Assembly (NCBI GenBank): GCA_041739875.1
Contig: JBGSNA010000350.1
Span: forward strand, 19,680-83,679
Length of the DNA: 64,000 bases
From: JBBSJZ01 sp041739875
GTDB taxonomy: Bacteria; Planctomycetota; Planctomycetia; Pirellulales; Pirellulaceae
Direction of reading: 5' to 3'
In this document: piece after piece, positions 43,512 through 50,956 of the stretch
Layout of the letters: each line of letters opens with the position of its first letter
Numbering within the stretch: the first letter of the stretch is position 1
The notes under the pieces: generated by a model
The model's input: the letters and a program-made list of their open reading frames with translations, nothing else
Told to the model about the DNA's origin: nothing
Databases searched by the model: none
Position numbers and translations under genes: made by a program

Positions 43512-45896
43512 ATGCGTAACAACGAAATTTCGACCTGGAGCTTGCTCATTGGTGCGTCCCTCTTGGGAAGCCTCACAACGATGGCATTCACAGGCTGTAA
43601 GCCGCCAGCACGCAATAGGTCCAACGTCAATGTCTCAACCGGCGCGTATTCAATCGATGAGGCGAACAGCAATCTCACCGATAGTAATCTGACTGACAGC
43701 AATCTCACTGACAGCAATCTGACGGGCTGGGACAGCAATGTGACTGCCGGGGACTCAAATCTTACGGGATCAGAAGGAATCGTCGAAGCTCCGTTTGCTG
43801 GAATTACCGCAGTGGCACCAGCGATGACGGCCAGGGCTGAGACAGCCAATGCTGAGACAGCGGTAGCGGCTGAGCCAGAAGCAAAAGCGGAGACCGCTCC
43901 GATGACCAAGCCAGAACCAACTGCGGACACAGTTCCCAAGACAAAAGCCGAGCCTGCCGCCACAGCCGCCGACGCCGACGCGAAAAAAGCCGCGACGGAA
44001 TCGACCACGGAGCTATCGACCACGGAACTGAAGAAACCCGATGAAGTCTTGAGTGCGGGCGGTGATTGGCCTCAGTGGGGTGGAACTCGATTGCGGAACA
44101 ACGTACCCAACCTCAAGGATCTGCCTACCGAATGGAATATCGGTAAGTTTGATCGCAAGACCGGCGAGTGGGACAATAGTAAAGCCGAGAACATTCGTTG
44201 GTATGCGAATCTGGGTAGCCAAACGTATGGTAATCCAGTGATCGCGAACGGCCATGTTTATGTAGGCACCAACAACGGAGCTGGTCACGTGAAGCGTTAT
44301 CCAGCGGACGTCGATTTGGGTTGCTTGCTCTGCTTTGATGAGAAGGATGGAAAATTTCTTTGGCAACACAGCAGCGAGAAGTTGATTACGGGTCGCGTTC
44401 ACGATTGGCCTCTTCAGGGCATTTGCGCCGCACCACTCGTTGAAGGCGATCGACTGTGGTTTGTCACAAGCCGTGGTGAAGTGCGATGCTTGGATACCGC
44501 CGGTTTTCATGACGACGAAGACGATGGTCCCGTCACTGCCGAGCCAGCCTTTGTCGCTGAAATCATGGATGCCAGCCCCGACTATGAGGAGTCGTTGAAA
44601 GCACTCAATAGCGGTGCATTGACGCCTGCAATCACCGAACTACTTGCCAAAGCGGGAGAAGCAATCGAAGGCGAGGTTACCGTCAAAACCGTGACCGAAG
44701 GCAAGGCTTGGGTCGCTTCAGGAAACTTTTCCGGCGTGGATCGTGAACTCTCGATCAAACAAATTGGACCACGTATTAGCTTCTTCAAATCGCTCGGTGT
44801 GACCGACAAGACTGAGGCGGACGTGATTTGGGTATTCAACATGATGACGACTCTTGGTGTTAGCCAGCACAACATGTGCTCGTGCAGCGTGACTGCGTAC
44901 GGCGACTACTTGTTCGTCAACACGAGCAACGGTCTCGATGAATCCCACATCAACCTTCCGGCGCCAAATGCACCAAGTTTCATCTGCATGAACAAGAACA
45001 CGGGTGAAGTCCTGTGGACCGACGCATCACCAGCAACCAACATTCTGCATGGTCAATGGTCGAGCCCCACAGTGGCTGAACTCGGCGGTGTCGTCCAGGC
45101 CTTGTTCGCTGGTGGTGACGGATACCTTTACAGCTTTAAGGTCGACGGCGGCAGTGACGGCAAGCCGGAGCTACTCTGGAAATTTGACTGTAACCCGAAG
45201 ACTTCCAAGTGGATCCTCGGGGGCGAGGGCACTCGCAATAATCTGATTGCGACGCCTGTCGTTTATAACGATTTGGTTTACATCGCTGTGGGCCAAGACC
45301 CGGAGCATGGTGAGGGCGAAGGCCACTTATGGTGCATCGACCCGACGAAGCGTGGGGATGTGTCGCCGCAATTGGCGGTGTTGCTCGAAGACTCCAAGCG
45401 AACACCGATTGCACACAAACGCATTCAAGCGGTCGAAGAAGAAAAGGGTGAAGCAGCAATCGACAATCCGAATAGTGCTGCCCTTTGGCACTACAGCTTG
45501 TCGGACCAAAACGACGACGGTGAATATGATTTCGAAGAAGAAATGCATCGTACGATCGGTACCTGTGCGATCAAGGACGACGTCCTTTACGTTGCTGACT
45601 TCTCCGGACTCGTGCATTGCCTCAGTGCCAAGGGAAGCGAAGATGGAAAGCCGATCGTTCACTTTACCTATGACATGCTTGCCCAAAGTTGGGGCAGCCC
45701 GCTGATCGCGGATGGTCACGTCTTCATTGGTGATGAAGATGGTGACGTTGCAATTTTTGAATTCGGTGCCGAGAACAAAGAGCCGATTGCTGAGATCAAC
45801 ATGGGAACGAGTGTCTACAGCACCCCCGTCGGTGCCAACGATACGATTTACATCAGCACGAAAGACAAACTGTTTGCGATCGGGTTGTCCAAGTAG
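43512..45896 (+). CDS. PQQ-like beta-propeller lipoprotein with N-terminal repeat
   Basis: 794 residues. The signal sequence ends at FTGCKPPA, a probable lipobox (Cys at about 29). Residues 52-72 are four SNLT(D/G) units and a fifth degenerate pair, matching the pentapeptide-repeat consensus. A long Ala/Glu/Thr/Lys-rich tether follows (about 95-180). The rest (about 183-794) is a PQQ_2/BamB-type propeller that begins GDWPQWGGTRLRNNVPN, with blades such as WTDASPATNILHGQWSSPTV and the C-terminal blade YISTKDKLFAIGLSK. The first propeller strand motif DWPQW is very common in planctomycetes. No PQQ-binding residues are assigned. It may be a scaffold or a dehydrogenase-like outer-membrane protein. 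A pseudo-receiver gene starts 2 bases later. Confidence 0.88.
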   Translation: MRNNEISTWSLLIGASLLGSLTTMAFTGCKPPARNRSNVNVSTGAYSIDEANSNLTDSNLTDSNLTDSNLTGWDSNVTAGDSNLTGSEGIVEAPFAGITAVAPAMTARAETANAETAVAAEPEAKAETAPMTKPEPTADTVPKTKAEPAATAADADAKKAATESTTELSTTELKKPDEVLSAGGDWPQWGGTRLRNNVPNLKDLPTEWNIGKFDRKTGEWDNSKAENIRWYANLGSQTYGNPVIANGHVYVGTNNGAGHVKRYPADVDLGCLLCFDEKDGKFLWQHSSEKLITGRVHDWPLQGICAAPLVEGDRLWFVTSRGEVRCLDTAGFHDDEDDGPVTAEPAFVAEIMDASPDYEESLKALNSGALTPAITELLAKAGEAIEGEVTVKTVTEGKAWVASGNFSGVDRELSIKQIGPRISFFKSLGVTDKTEADVIWVFNMMTTLGVSQHNMCSCSVTAYGDYLFVNTSNGLDESHINLPAPNAPSFICMNKNTGEVLWTDASPATNILHGQWSSPTVAELGGVVQALFAGGDGYLYSFKVDGGSDGKPELLWKFDCNPKTSKWILGGEGTRNNLIATPVVYNDLVYIAVGQDPEHGEGEGHLWCIDPTKRGDVSPQLAVLLEDSKRTPIAHKRIQAVEEEKGEAAIDNPNSAALWHYSLSDQNDDGEYDFEEEMHRTIGTCAIKDDVLYVADFSGLVHCLSAKGSEDGKPIVHFTYDMLAQSWGSPLIADGHVFIGDEDGDVAIFEFGAENKEPIAEINMGTSVYSTPVGANDTIYISTKDKLFAIGLSK
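43669..43728 (+). repeat. Four 15-bp in-frame tandem repeats
   Basis: Units of 15 bases (agcaatct(c/g)ac(c/t/g)(g)... ) encode SNLTD, SNLTD, SNLTD, SNLTG. Synonymous third-base changes between copies show that the peptide, not just the DNA, has been kept. Confidence 0.75.
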
Positions 45897-45898
45897 CC

Positions 45899-46354
45899 AT
45901 GGCCAAGACACTTGTGGACTGCGGAAATTGCGGTCCAGATTACAATGCCATTCGGCAAATGGCGAATGCCAACTTCAATGCCGCTGTGATTCAAACGCAC
46001 GGTGCTGAAGATACGCTTGAAATGCTTCGCACGCGGCACGTGGATCTGGTGACCGTTAATCGCAAGCTCGATCGCGACTACACGGACGGCATGGAAGTCA
46101 TTCGCCAAATCAAGGCTGAGGCGGAGCTGCGATCCATCCCAGTCATGCTAGTGACGAATTACGAGGAGCAACAGCAACTCGCGATCAAACTCGGTGCGGT
46201 GCATGGCTTTGGAAAGCTGGCACTTCGAGATCCAGCGACACGCGATTTGTTGGCGCCATATTTGAGTGCCGATTCGTCCACCAGCGGTGCCGAATCGTCC
46301 ACCAGCGGTGCCGAATCGTCCAAGATTGAAACCAAAACTGGCGTTGATGGTTAA
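45899..46354 (+). CDS. Degenerate response-regulator receiver protein
   Basis: 151 residues. The fold is a receiver: TLVDCGNC at the first strand, DLVTVNRKLDRDYTDGMEVI at the third, VMLVTNYEE and GAVHGFGKLAL at the fourth and fifth. The usual Asp acceptor is Asn54 (VNRK), and the first acidic pair is only one Asp, so it probably cannot be phosphorylated. Thr86 and Lys106 are kept. A 21-base tandem repeat (46274-46315) encodes SSTSGAE twice near the C-terminus. It is wedged between the PQQ protein and panD: its ATG lies 2 bases after the PQQ stop and its stop is 7 bases before the chosen panD start. Confidence 0.8.
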   Translation: MAKTLVDCGNCGPDYNAIRQMANANFNAAVIQTHGAEDTLEMLRTRHVDLVTVNRKLDRDYTDGMEVIRQIKAEAELRSIPVMLVTNYEEQQQLAIKLGAVHGFGKLALRDPATRDLLAPYLSADSSTSGAESSTSGAESSKIETKTGVDG

Positions 46355-46361
46355 GTCGCAA

Positions 46362-46766
46362 ATGAACGGTCCATTTCGCAAAATGCTCTCCGCGAAGATT
46401 CACCGCGCCACGGTCACGGGTGCCGATGTGAATTACGAGGGAAGCATCACCATTCCGCCCGAATTGCTCGAGGCCGCCATGATTCACCCTTATGAAGCGG
46501 TCAATGTTTGGAATGTGACGCGTGGCACACGCCTGGAGACATACGCGATCCTTGGTGAGCCAGGTAGCAGGGACATTTGCGCCAACGGCGCCGCAGCCCA
46601 CCTCATCCGACCAGGCGACCACGTGATTCTGGCAACCTACGCTTTTGTACCTGAGGACAAGGCAGCCTCGCATCGGCCCCGAATCGTGTTTGTGGACGAC
46701 CAGAACAGAATTACCCACCTGGGGCATGAAATTGCTGGTCCGAAACGACGTTCTGTCCCGTCTTAA
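46362..46766 (+). CDS. panD: Aspartate 1-decarboxylase PanD
   Basis: 134 residues from the ATG at 46362; the ATG at 46383 (MLSAKIHR) gives the usual 127 residues and may be the true start, while an ATG at 46347 overlaps the previous gene. The autocatalytic cleavage pair is Gly-Ser in VNYEGSITI, which makes the pyruvoyl group. Further motifs are AAMIHPYEAVNVWNVTRGTR and GAAAHLIRPGDHVILATYA. It makes beta-alanine for coenzyme A, the source of acyl carrier phosphopantetheine. Notably an acyl-chain cluster follows 264 bases downstream. Confidence 0.92.
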   Translation: MNGPFRKMLSAKIHRATVTGADVNYEGSITIPPELLEAAMIHPYEAVNVWNVTRGTRLETYAILGEPGSRDICANGAAAHLIRPGDHVILATYAFVPEDKAASHRPRIVFVDDQNRITHLGHEIAGPKRRSVPS

Positions 46767-46926
46767 CTTTCGGACGTCCCGAATCACGTGATTAGAGCCG
46801 TCTGACGCCCGAAATCATCGCGATTCCCGTGGTTTGGGTAAGAGCGTTGATTTGAGTGACAACGCGAATGAGCGTCGACAAACGCGTGTTTCTTGCTTGA
46901 GGCAGTACATTCCGTGGGAAACGTGG

Positions 46927-46955
46927 TTGAGCGTTTTTTTGCCGGAAACTATGGT
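46927..46955 (+). promoter_or_regulatory. Sigma-70-type promoter for the acyl-chain cluster
   Basis: ttgagc (46927-46932, four of six) is separated by exactly 17 bases from tatggt (46950-46955, four of six). It lies about 75 bases before the first hotdog gene. Weak but well placed. Confidence 0.4.
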
Positions 46956-47030
46956 AATGCCGCCTAGGTAAATAGAAATCGCGGGCCATGAGTCGGGAAA
47001 TGCCGCCGACAACGTAGAGTCGCAAGAAGA

Positions 47031-47513
47031 ATGAAGTACCGACAACTCGATAAAATCCTCACGCTCGAGCCAGGCGTGCGACTCGTCGGTCAACGGACAT
47101 TGGACAGCCAAGAGGAATATCTGCTTGACCATTTCCCACGATTTCCGGTGATGCCTGGAGTGATGATGCTCGAGGCATTGCAACAGGCGGGAATGTGGCT
47201 GATTCGCGTTACCGACGATTTTACGCACCCGCTGGTCTTGCTTCGGGAGGTGCGAAGCGTCAAGTTTGGCGACTTTTTAGTGCCTGGAGAGACCTTGCTA
47301 GTAACGGCAGAAATCGTCAAACAACAGGATGACATTTTCACCATTAAGGCAACTGGCTCGAAAGAAGACAAAGTAACCGTCTCAGCTCGCCTCATTTTTG
47401 AGCGTCGTTTTTCCGGCGACCCCCAACGACTGGGGACCGACGAAGACGTCTGTTCCCGCGTCAAGAAACAATTCAACAAACTATTCGGCGACAGCATTCA
47501 CGTGATTGTCTGA
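47031..47513 (+). CDS. Beta-hydroxyacyl-ACP dehydratase, FabZ-like
   Basis: 160 residues, a hotdog-fold protein. The FabZ active-site pair is present: His34 in DHFPRFPVMPG and Glu48 in MMLEALQQAG. The body continues with VRSVKFGDFLVPGETLL. It should dehydrate a 3-hydroxyacyl-ACP. The family normally ends at about 150, so it has a short charged tail (FSGDPQRLGTDEDVCSRVKK). It heads a five-gene unit with an ACP, a second hotdog protein, a ketoacyl synthase and a small protein. Because housekeeping fabZ usually sits elsewhere, this may belong to a dedicated chain-building pathway. Confidence 0.88.
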   Translation: MKYRQLDKILTLEPGVRLVGQRTLDSQEEYLLDHFPRFPVMPGVMMLEALQQAGMWLIRVTDDFTHPLVLLREVRSVKFGDFLVPGETLLVTAEIVKQQDDIFTIKATGSKEDKVTVSARLIFERRFSGDPQRLGTDEDVCSRVKKQFNKLFGDSIHVIV

Positions 47514-47568
47514 ACCCAACGCACGATAAGCATCTGAAACACACAACCACCCCACCAAGGATAATTGA

Positions 47569-47958
47569 ATGGCACTTTCTCAAGACGAAATTTTCGAAAA
47601 GGTACAAGTCGCGCTCGTTGATGCGCTCGGCGTGGACGATGACGAGGTTACTCGCGAAGCGACTCTCGTGGGCGATCTCGGCGCTGAATCGATCGACTTC
47701 TTGGACATCGTTTTCAAACTCGAAAAATCGTTCGGCATCACAATCCCACGTGAAGAACTTTCGCCTGAGGACATTTTGACGAACAGTCAATATGTCCAGG
47801 ATGGAGTGGTGACCAGCGACGGCATGTCGGAACTGAAACGCCGCATGCCTTGGGCAAACCTCACTGAATTCGAAAAGAACCCACGCGTTCAAGATTTCGG
47901 CAATTTGCTCACTGCTGGCGATTTGTGCAATTACGTCGAAAGCAAGGTTGGCGAGTAA
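47569..47958 (+). CDS. Acyl carrier protein with extended C-terminus
   Basis: 129 residues, against about 80 for a normal ACP. Helix II carries the phosphopantetheine site GDLGAESIDFLDIVF with Ser41. After the expected PREELSPEDIL there is a 40-residue insertion (TNSQYVQDGVVTSDGMSELK, then RRMPWANLTEFEKNP), and the last helix (LLTAGDLCNYVESKV) ends the chain as in usual ACPs. It carries acyl intermediates between the flanking hotdog and ketosynthase enzymes. The insertion may be a docking element for those partners. It starts 55 bases after the first hotdog gene. Confidence 0.9.
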   Translation: MALSQDEIFEKVQVALVDALGVDDDEVTREATLVGDLGAESIDFLDIVFKLEKSFGITIPREELSPEDILTNSQYVQDGVVTSDGMSELKRRMPWANLTEFEKNPRVQDFGNLLTAGDLCNYVESKVGE

Positions 47959-47963
47959 ACGAT

Positions 47964-48470
47964 ATGCGCTGGCTTTGGGTCGATCGCTTTACCGAATTCG
48001 TTAGCGGCAGCCATGCCTCGGGAATTAAGAATGTGTCGTTGGACGAGGAAGTCGTCGACGAATACTGCCCAGGCTATCCGATGCTGCCGTTGACGCTGAT
48101 CATCGAGGGTTTGGCCCAACTCGGTGGCATCCTCGTCGCTGAACATTTCGGATTCGAAAAACGCGTCGTGTTGGCGAAAGTGGGCAAGGCCATTTATCAC
48201 CGACCTGCGCGTCCAGGAGACCAATTGAAGTACTTCGTCCGCATCGAAGCGACTCAGCACGATGGAGCAACTGTGTCCTGTACGAGTCACTGTGACGGGA
48301 CACTCCAAGCAGAAATTGAGATCATGTTTGCGTTTTTAGAGGAGGGGCGGTTCACCTCGGGACCACTGTTTAACCCAGGTGATCTTGGCGCGATGTTAAG
48401 ATTGATGAGCATGTTCCATGTCGCAGTCGACGCGGACGGCAACCCACTTCGTCACTACACCAATATTTGA
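47964..48470 (+). CDS. Second FabZ-like hotdog protein, catalytic His missing
   Basis: 168 residues from the ATG at 47964, 5 bases after the ACP stop (the frame extends upstream inside the ACP gene). Aligned with the first hotdog protein, the segment VDEYCPGYPMLPLTLIIEG has Tyr34 in place of the catalytic His, while Glu48 is kept (IIEGLAQLGG). The rest, RPARPGDQLKYFVRIEATQH, is a normal hotdog. It is therefore either inactive and pairs with its neighbour as a heterodimer, or a thioesterase-like or other hotdog enzyme. The C-terminus (LFNPGDLGAMLRLMSMF) is longer than usual. Confidence 0.85.
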   Translation: MRWLWVDRFTEFVSGSHASGIKNVSLDEEVVDEYCPGYPMLPLTLIIEGLAQLGGILVAEHFGFEKRVVLAKVGKAIYHRPARPGDQLKYFVRIEATQHDGATVSCTSHCDGTLQAEIEIMFAFLEEGRFTSGPLFNPGDLGAMLRLMSMFHVAVDADGNPLRHYTNI

Positions 48471-48524
48471 AACAACGTTTTTCGTCCTTCCACAAAACGC
48501 TTAACTGTCTAGAAAGTTTGCTCC

Positions 48525-49811
48525 ATGCGTCGCCGCGTTGTCGTCACCGGAATCGGCATGATTAACCCCATGGGGCACGATACCGCCACGGTTTGGGCAG
48601 GACTCCAGGAGAGCAAGAGTGGTGTCGGTTACACCACCTTGTTCGACGCGAGTGGTTTTCCCACCAAGATCAGCGCTGAAGTCAAGAACTGGGACATCAC
48701 GCATGCGGGTGAGCCCGCGGAGAAATGGGCGAACCGAGGACGTCACACCAAGTTCGCTGTCGGTGCGGCAAAGCAAGCGATGGCCGACAGTGGTGTTCTT
48801 GATTCGATCAAGGATCCCGTTCGCTTCGGCGTCTATTTGGGCAGCGGCGAAGGGAACCAAGATTTCACGACCTTCAGCCGGATGATGTGCGCGGCACTTG
48901 CGAGCGGTGAATATTGCGCCGCAGACTTTATCAAGGCTGGCTTGGAACTACTCGACCCGACCAAGGAACTCGAGCAAGAACCGAACATGCCAGCCGCTCA
49001 CTTGGCCACCATGTTCAACGCTCAAGGTCCTAATTTCAATTGCCTGACGGCCTGTGCCGCGAGCAGCCAAGCGGTTGGCGAAGCAACCGAGATCATTCGT
49101 CGTGGCGACGCGGACGTAATGCTCGCTGGTGGAACCCACAGCATGATCCATCCATTTGGTGTCACCGGTTTCAACCTACTCACCGCGCTGAGCACTCGGA
49201 ACGATGACCCAACGAAAGCGAGCCGCCCCTTCGATCGCACTCGAGATGGCTTCGTGCTCGGCGAAGGTTCGGCCATGGTGATTCTCGAAGAACTCGAGTC
49301 GGCGAAACGTCGTGGGGCTAAAATCTATGGTGAAGTCGCTGGATACGGTACGACTGCCGATGCGTACCGAATCACCGACATCCCGCCCGACGGCCACGGT
49401 GGGATCGCGGCGATGCGGATGGCGATCGCAAATGCAGGACTCAACCCCTCACAAATCAACTACGTCAATGCGCACGGCACCAGCACGACGGTAAACGACA
49501 AAGTCGAATCCCATGCGTGTCACACCGTATTTGGCGAGGACGCCCCCAAGATTCCGGTCAGCAGCACGAAAAGCATGATGGGGCACTTGATCGCAGCCGC
49601 TGGCGTAACCGAAATGATTGTTTGCTTGCTGGCGATACGCGACTCGGTAGTGCCACCGACGATCAATTACGAGAACCCAGACCCCGAATGCGATCTGGAT
49701 TACGTTCCCAACGAAGCCCGCCAAGCACCGGTCAAATACGCCTTGAACAATAGCTTCGGATTCGGTGGCCAGAACGTCTCGCTCTGCCTGAGTCGCTTTG
49801 AAGGTTCATGA
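48525..49811 (+). CDS. Beta-ketoacyl-ACP synthase II (FabF type)
   Basis: 428 residues, thiolase fold. The Cys-His-His triad is intact: Cys177 in NCLTACAASSQAV, His317 in VNAHGTSTTVNDK and His354 in KSMMGHLIAAAGVTE. The ending ALNNSFGFGGQNVSL is diagnostic. It elongates an ACP-bound chain by two carbons. A 40-residue insertion around 110-155 (RMMCAALASGEYCAADFIKA) is longer than in E. coli FabF. It overlaps the next gene by 4 bases. I leave the symbol empty because a housekeeping fabF may exist elsewhere. Confidence 0.92.
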   Translation: MRRRVVVTGIGMINPMGHDTATVWAGLQESKSGVGYTTLFDASGFPTKISAEVKNWDITHAGEPAEKWANRGRHTKFAVGAAKQAMADSGVLDSIKDPVRFGVYLGSGEGNQDFTTFSRMMCAALASGEYCAADFIKAGLELLDPTKELEQEPNMPAAHLATMFNAQGPNFNCLTACAASSQAVGEATEIIRRGDADVMLAGGTHSMIHPFGVTGFNLLTALSTRNDDPTKASRPFDRTRDGFVLGEGSAMVILEELESAKRRGAKIYGEVAGYGTTADAYRITDIPPDGHGGIAAMRMAIANAGLNPSQINYVNAHGTSTTVNDKVESHACHTVFGEDAPKIPVSSTKSMMGHLIAAAGVTEMIVCLLAIRDSVVPPTINYENPDPECDLDYVPNEARQAPVKYALNNSFGFGGQNVSLCLSRFEGS

Positions 49812-50206
49812 TGTTCACCGATGCCGAGTTGAACGCGTTCATGGAAGAGGCACTACCGCCGGCGCGATCTTCGGAATTGGAACATCTACTCCGAACCGAC
49901 AAAGAATTGCGATCTCGTTTGCTCGAAGTGCGAGGTCGTGATAACGCGGGACTGCATACGATCGGGTCCATCTGGCGACGCCACCGCATTTCGTGCCCAT
50001 CGCGAGCTGAGTTGGGCCAGTTTCTACTGGAAACGCTTGATGAGGAACCATCGAGCTACATTCGATTTCATATCGAATCCATGGGTTGTCGCTATTGCCA
50101 AGCAAACCTGGCGGATTTGCAAGAAGCATCCAACGACATCACCCAACCCCAAGTGCGCCGACAGCGTTATTTTGAAACCAGCGCTGGCTATTTGCGACGC
50201 GAATAA
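49808..50206 (+). CDS. Small protein linked to the ketosynthase
   Basis: 132 residues, overlapping the ketosynthase stop by 4 bases. It is helical and acidic in its first half (AELNAFMEEALPPARSSELE), and has a CxxC pair in SMGCRYCQANL (about 92-102), which suggests a zinc knuckle. The start has two adjacent ATG codons. The layout resembles small zinc-finger anti-sigma-type proteins of planctomycetes, but no membrane helix is present. Its coupling to the ketosynthase hints at a regulatory or partner role. Confidence 0.75.
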   Translation: MMFTDAELNAFMEEALPPARSSELEHLLRTDKELRSRLLEVRGRDNAGLHTIGSIWRRHRISCPSRAELGQFLLETLDEEPSSYIRFHIESMGCRYCQANLADLQEASNDITQPQVRRQRYFETSAGYLRRE

Positions 50207-50361
50207 AAAAAGCCGCTTTTTGTTGACCGCTACTCCCCCCGGAAAACGGTCGCCACATGACGGCTGCTATCTCTCGTTGCAGGCGGGACATTCTTCCGAC
50301 GCCATGAAATGGCTCTCACGACGACGCCCAACCACCACGAACCACTTCGAACTTTGGCTGA

Positions 50362-50703
50362 TTATGCCGCCACTCGGTAAAGCATCTTCTCCAGTCGGTC
50401 GAGAGTCGAAACCAGATCGTTCCATTGGGACACAACGTTAAGTGTCTCCAACGCCTTGGCGTCACGGCGATCAAAGCCCTGTTCACTCACGTTGACCGTT
50501 GAACCGAGCACGGCAACCCGCTGGGATCGATCCGTTCCCTCTTGAATACGATCCACGTCAGAGTCGATCGAGCCGCAAGGAGCCGACTCAAGGTTCATGA
50601 CTTGGCCCAAGACTTGGTGAACGGCCCAGACAGCCGCCTTTTGAGTCGATTCGGCTTGAACGATGGTGCGAAGTGTGCCGGATTGAACATAGAACTTGGC
50701 CAT
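50362..50703 (-). CDS. Small conserved hypothetical protein (MAKFYVQSG type)
   Basis: 113 residues from the ATG at 50703; the frame upstream to 50796 is not protein-like. The N-terminal half, KFYVQSGTLRTIVQAESTQK and AAVWAVHQVLGQV, is a pattern I recall from other planctomycete genomes. The C-terminal half (VSQWNDLVSTLDRLEKML) is helical and more variable. No domain name, signal peptide or membrane segment. Function unknown. Confidence 0.7.
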   Translation of the reverse strand: MAKFYVQSGTLRTIVQAESTQKAAVWAVHQVLGQVMNLESAPCGSIDSDVDRIQEGTDRSQRVAVLGSTVNVSEQGFDRRDAKALETLNVVSQWNDLVSTLDRLEKMLYRVAA

Positions 50704-50956
50704 AACGAATCTTCCGTGTTTGATTTTGCGAGTGAGAGTTTTGCGATTTCCACCGGCGTTTCCCGGGTACTCTAATATTCGCCAGTCCCATGACACGTTA
50801 GGTCACGGGGGCCCAGATTTTCTTAAAAAATCGTTTGAACACCAGCTTTAGTCGCTTTCCAGTCCTCACGTCGCGCACGCCCCCACGCCTGCAACCTGAT
50901 ACGATGTTCGCTTACTGATTGAAAGCTTCCTTCGCGTTTCCCCTGTCAAACGACCT

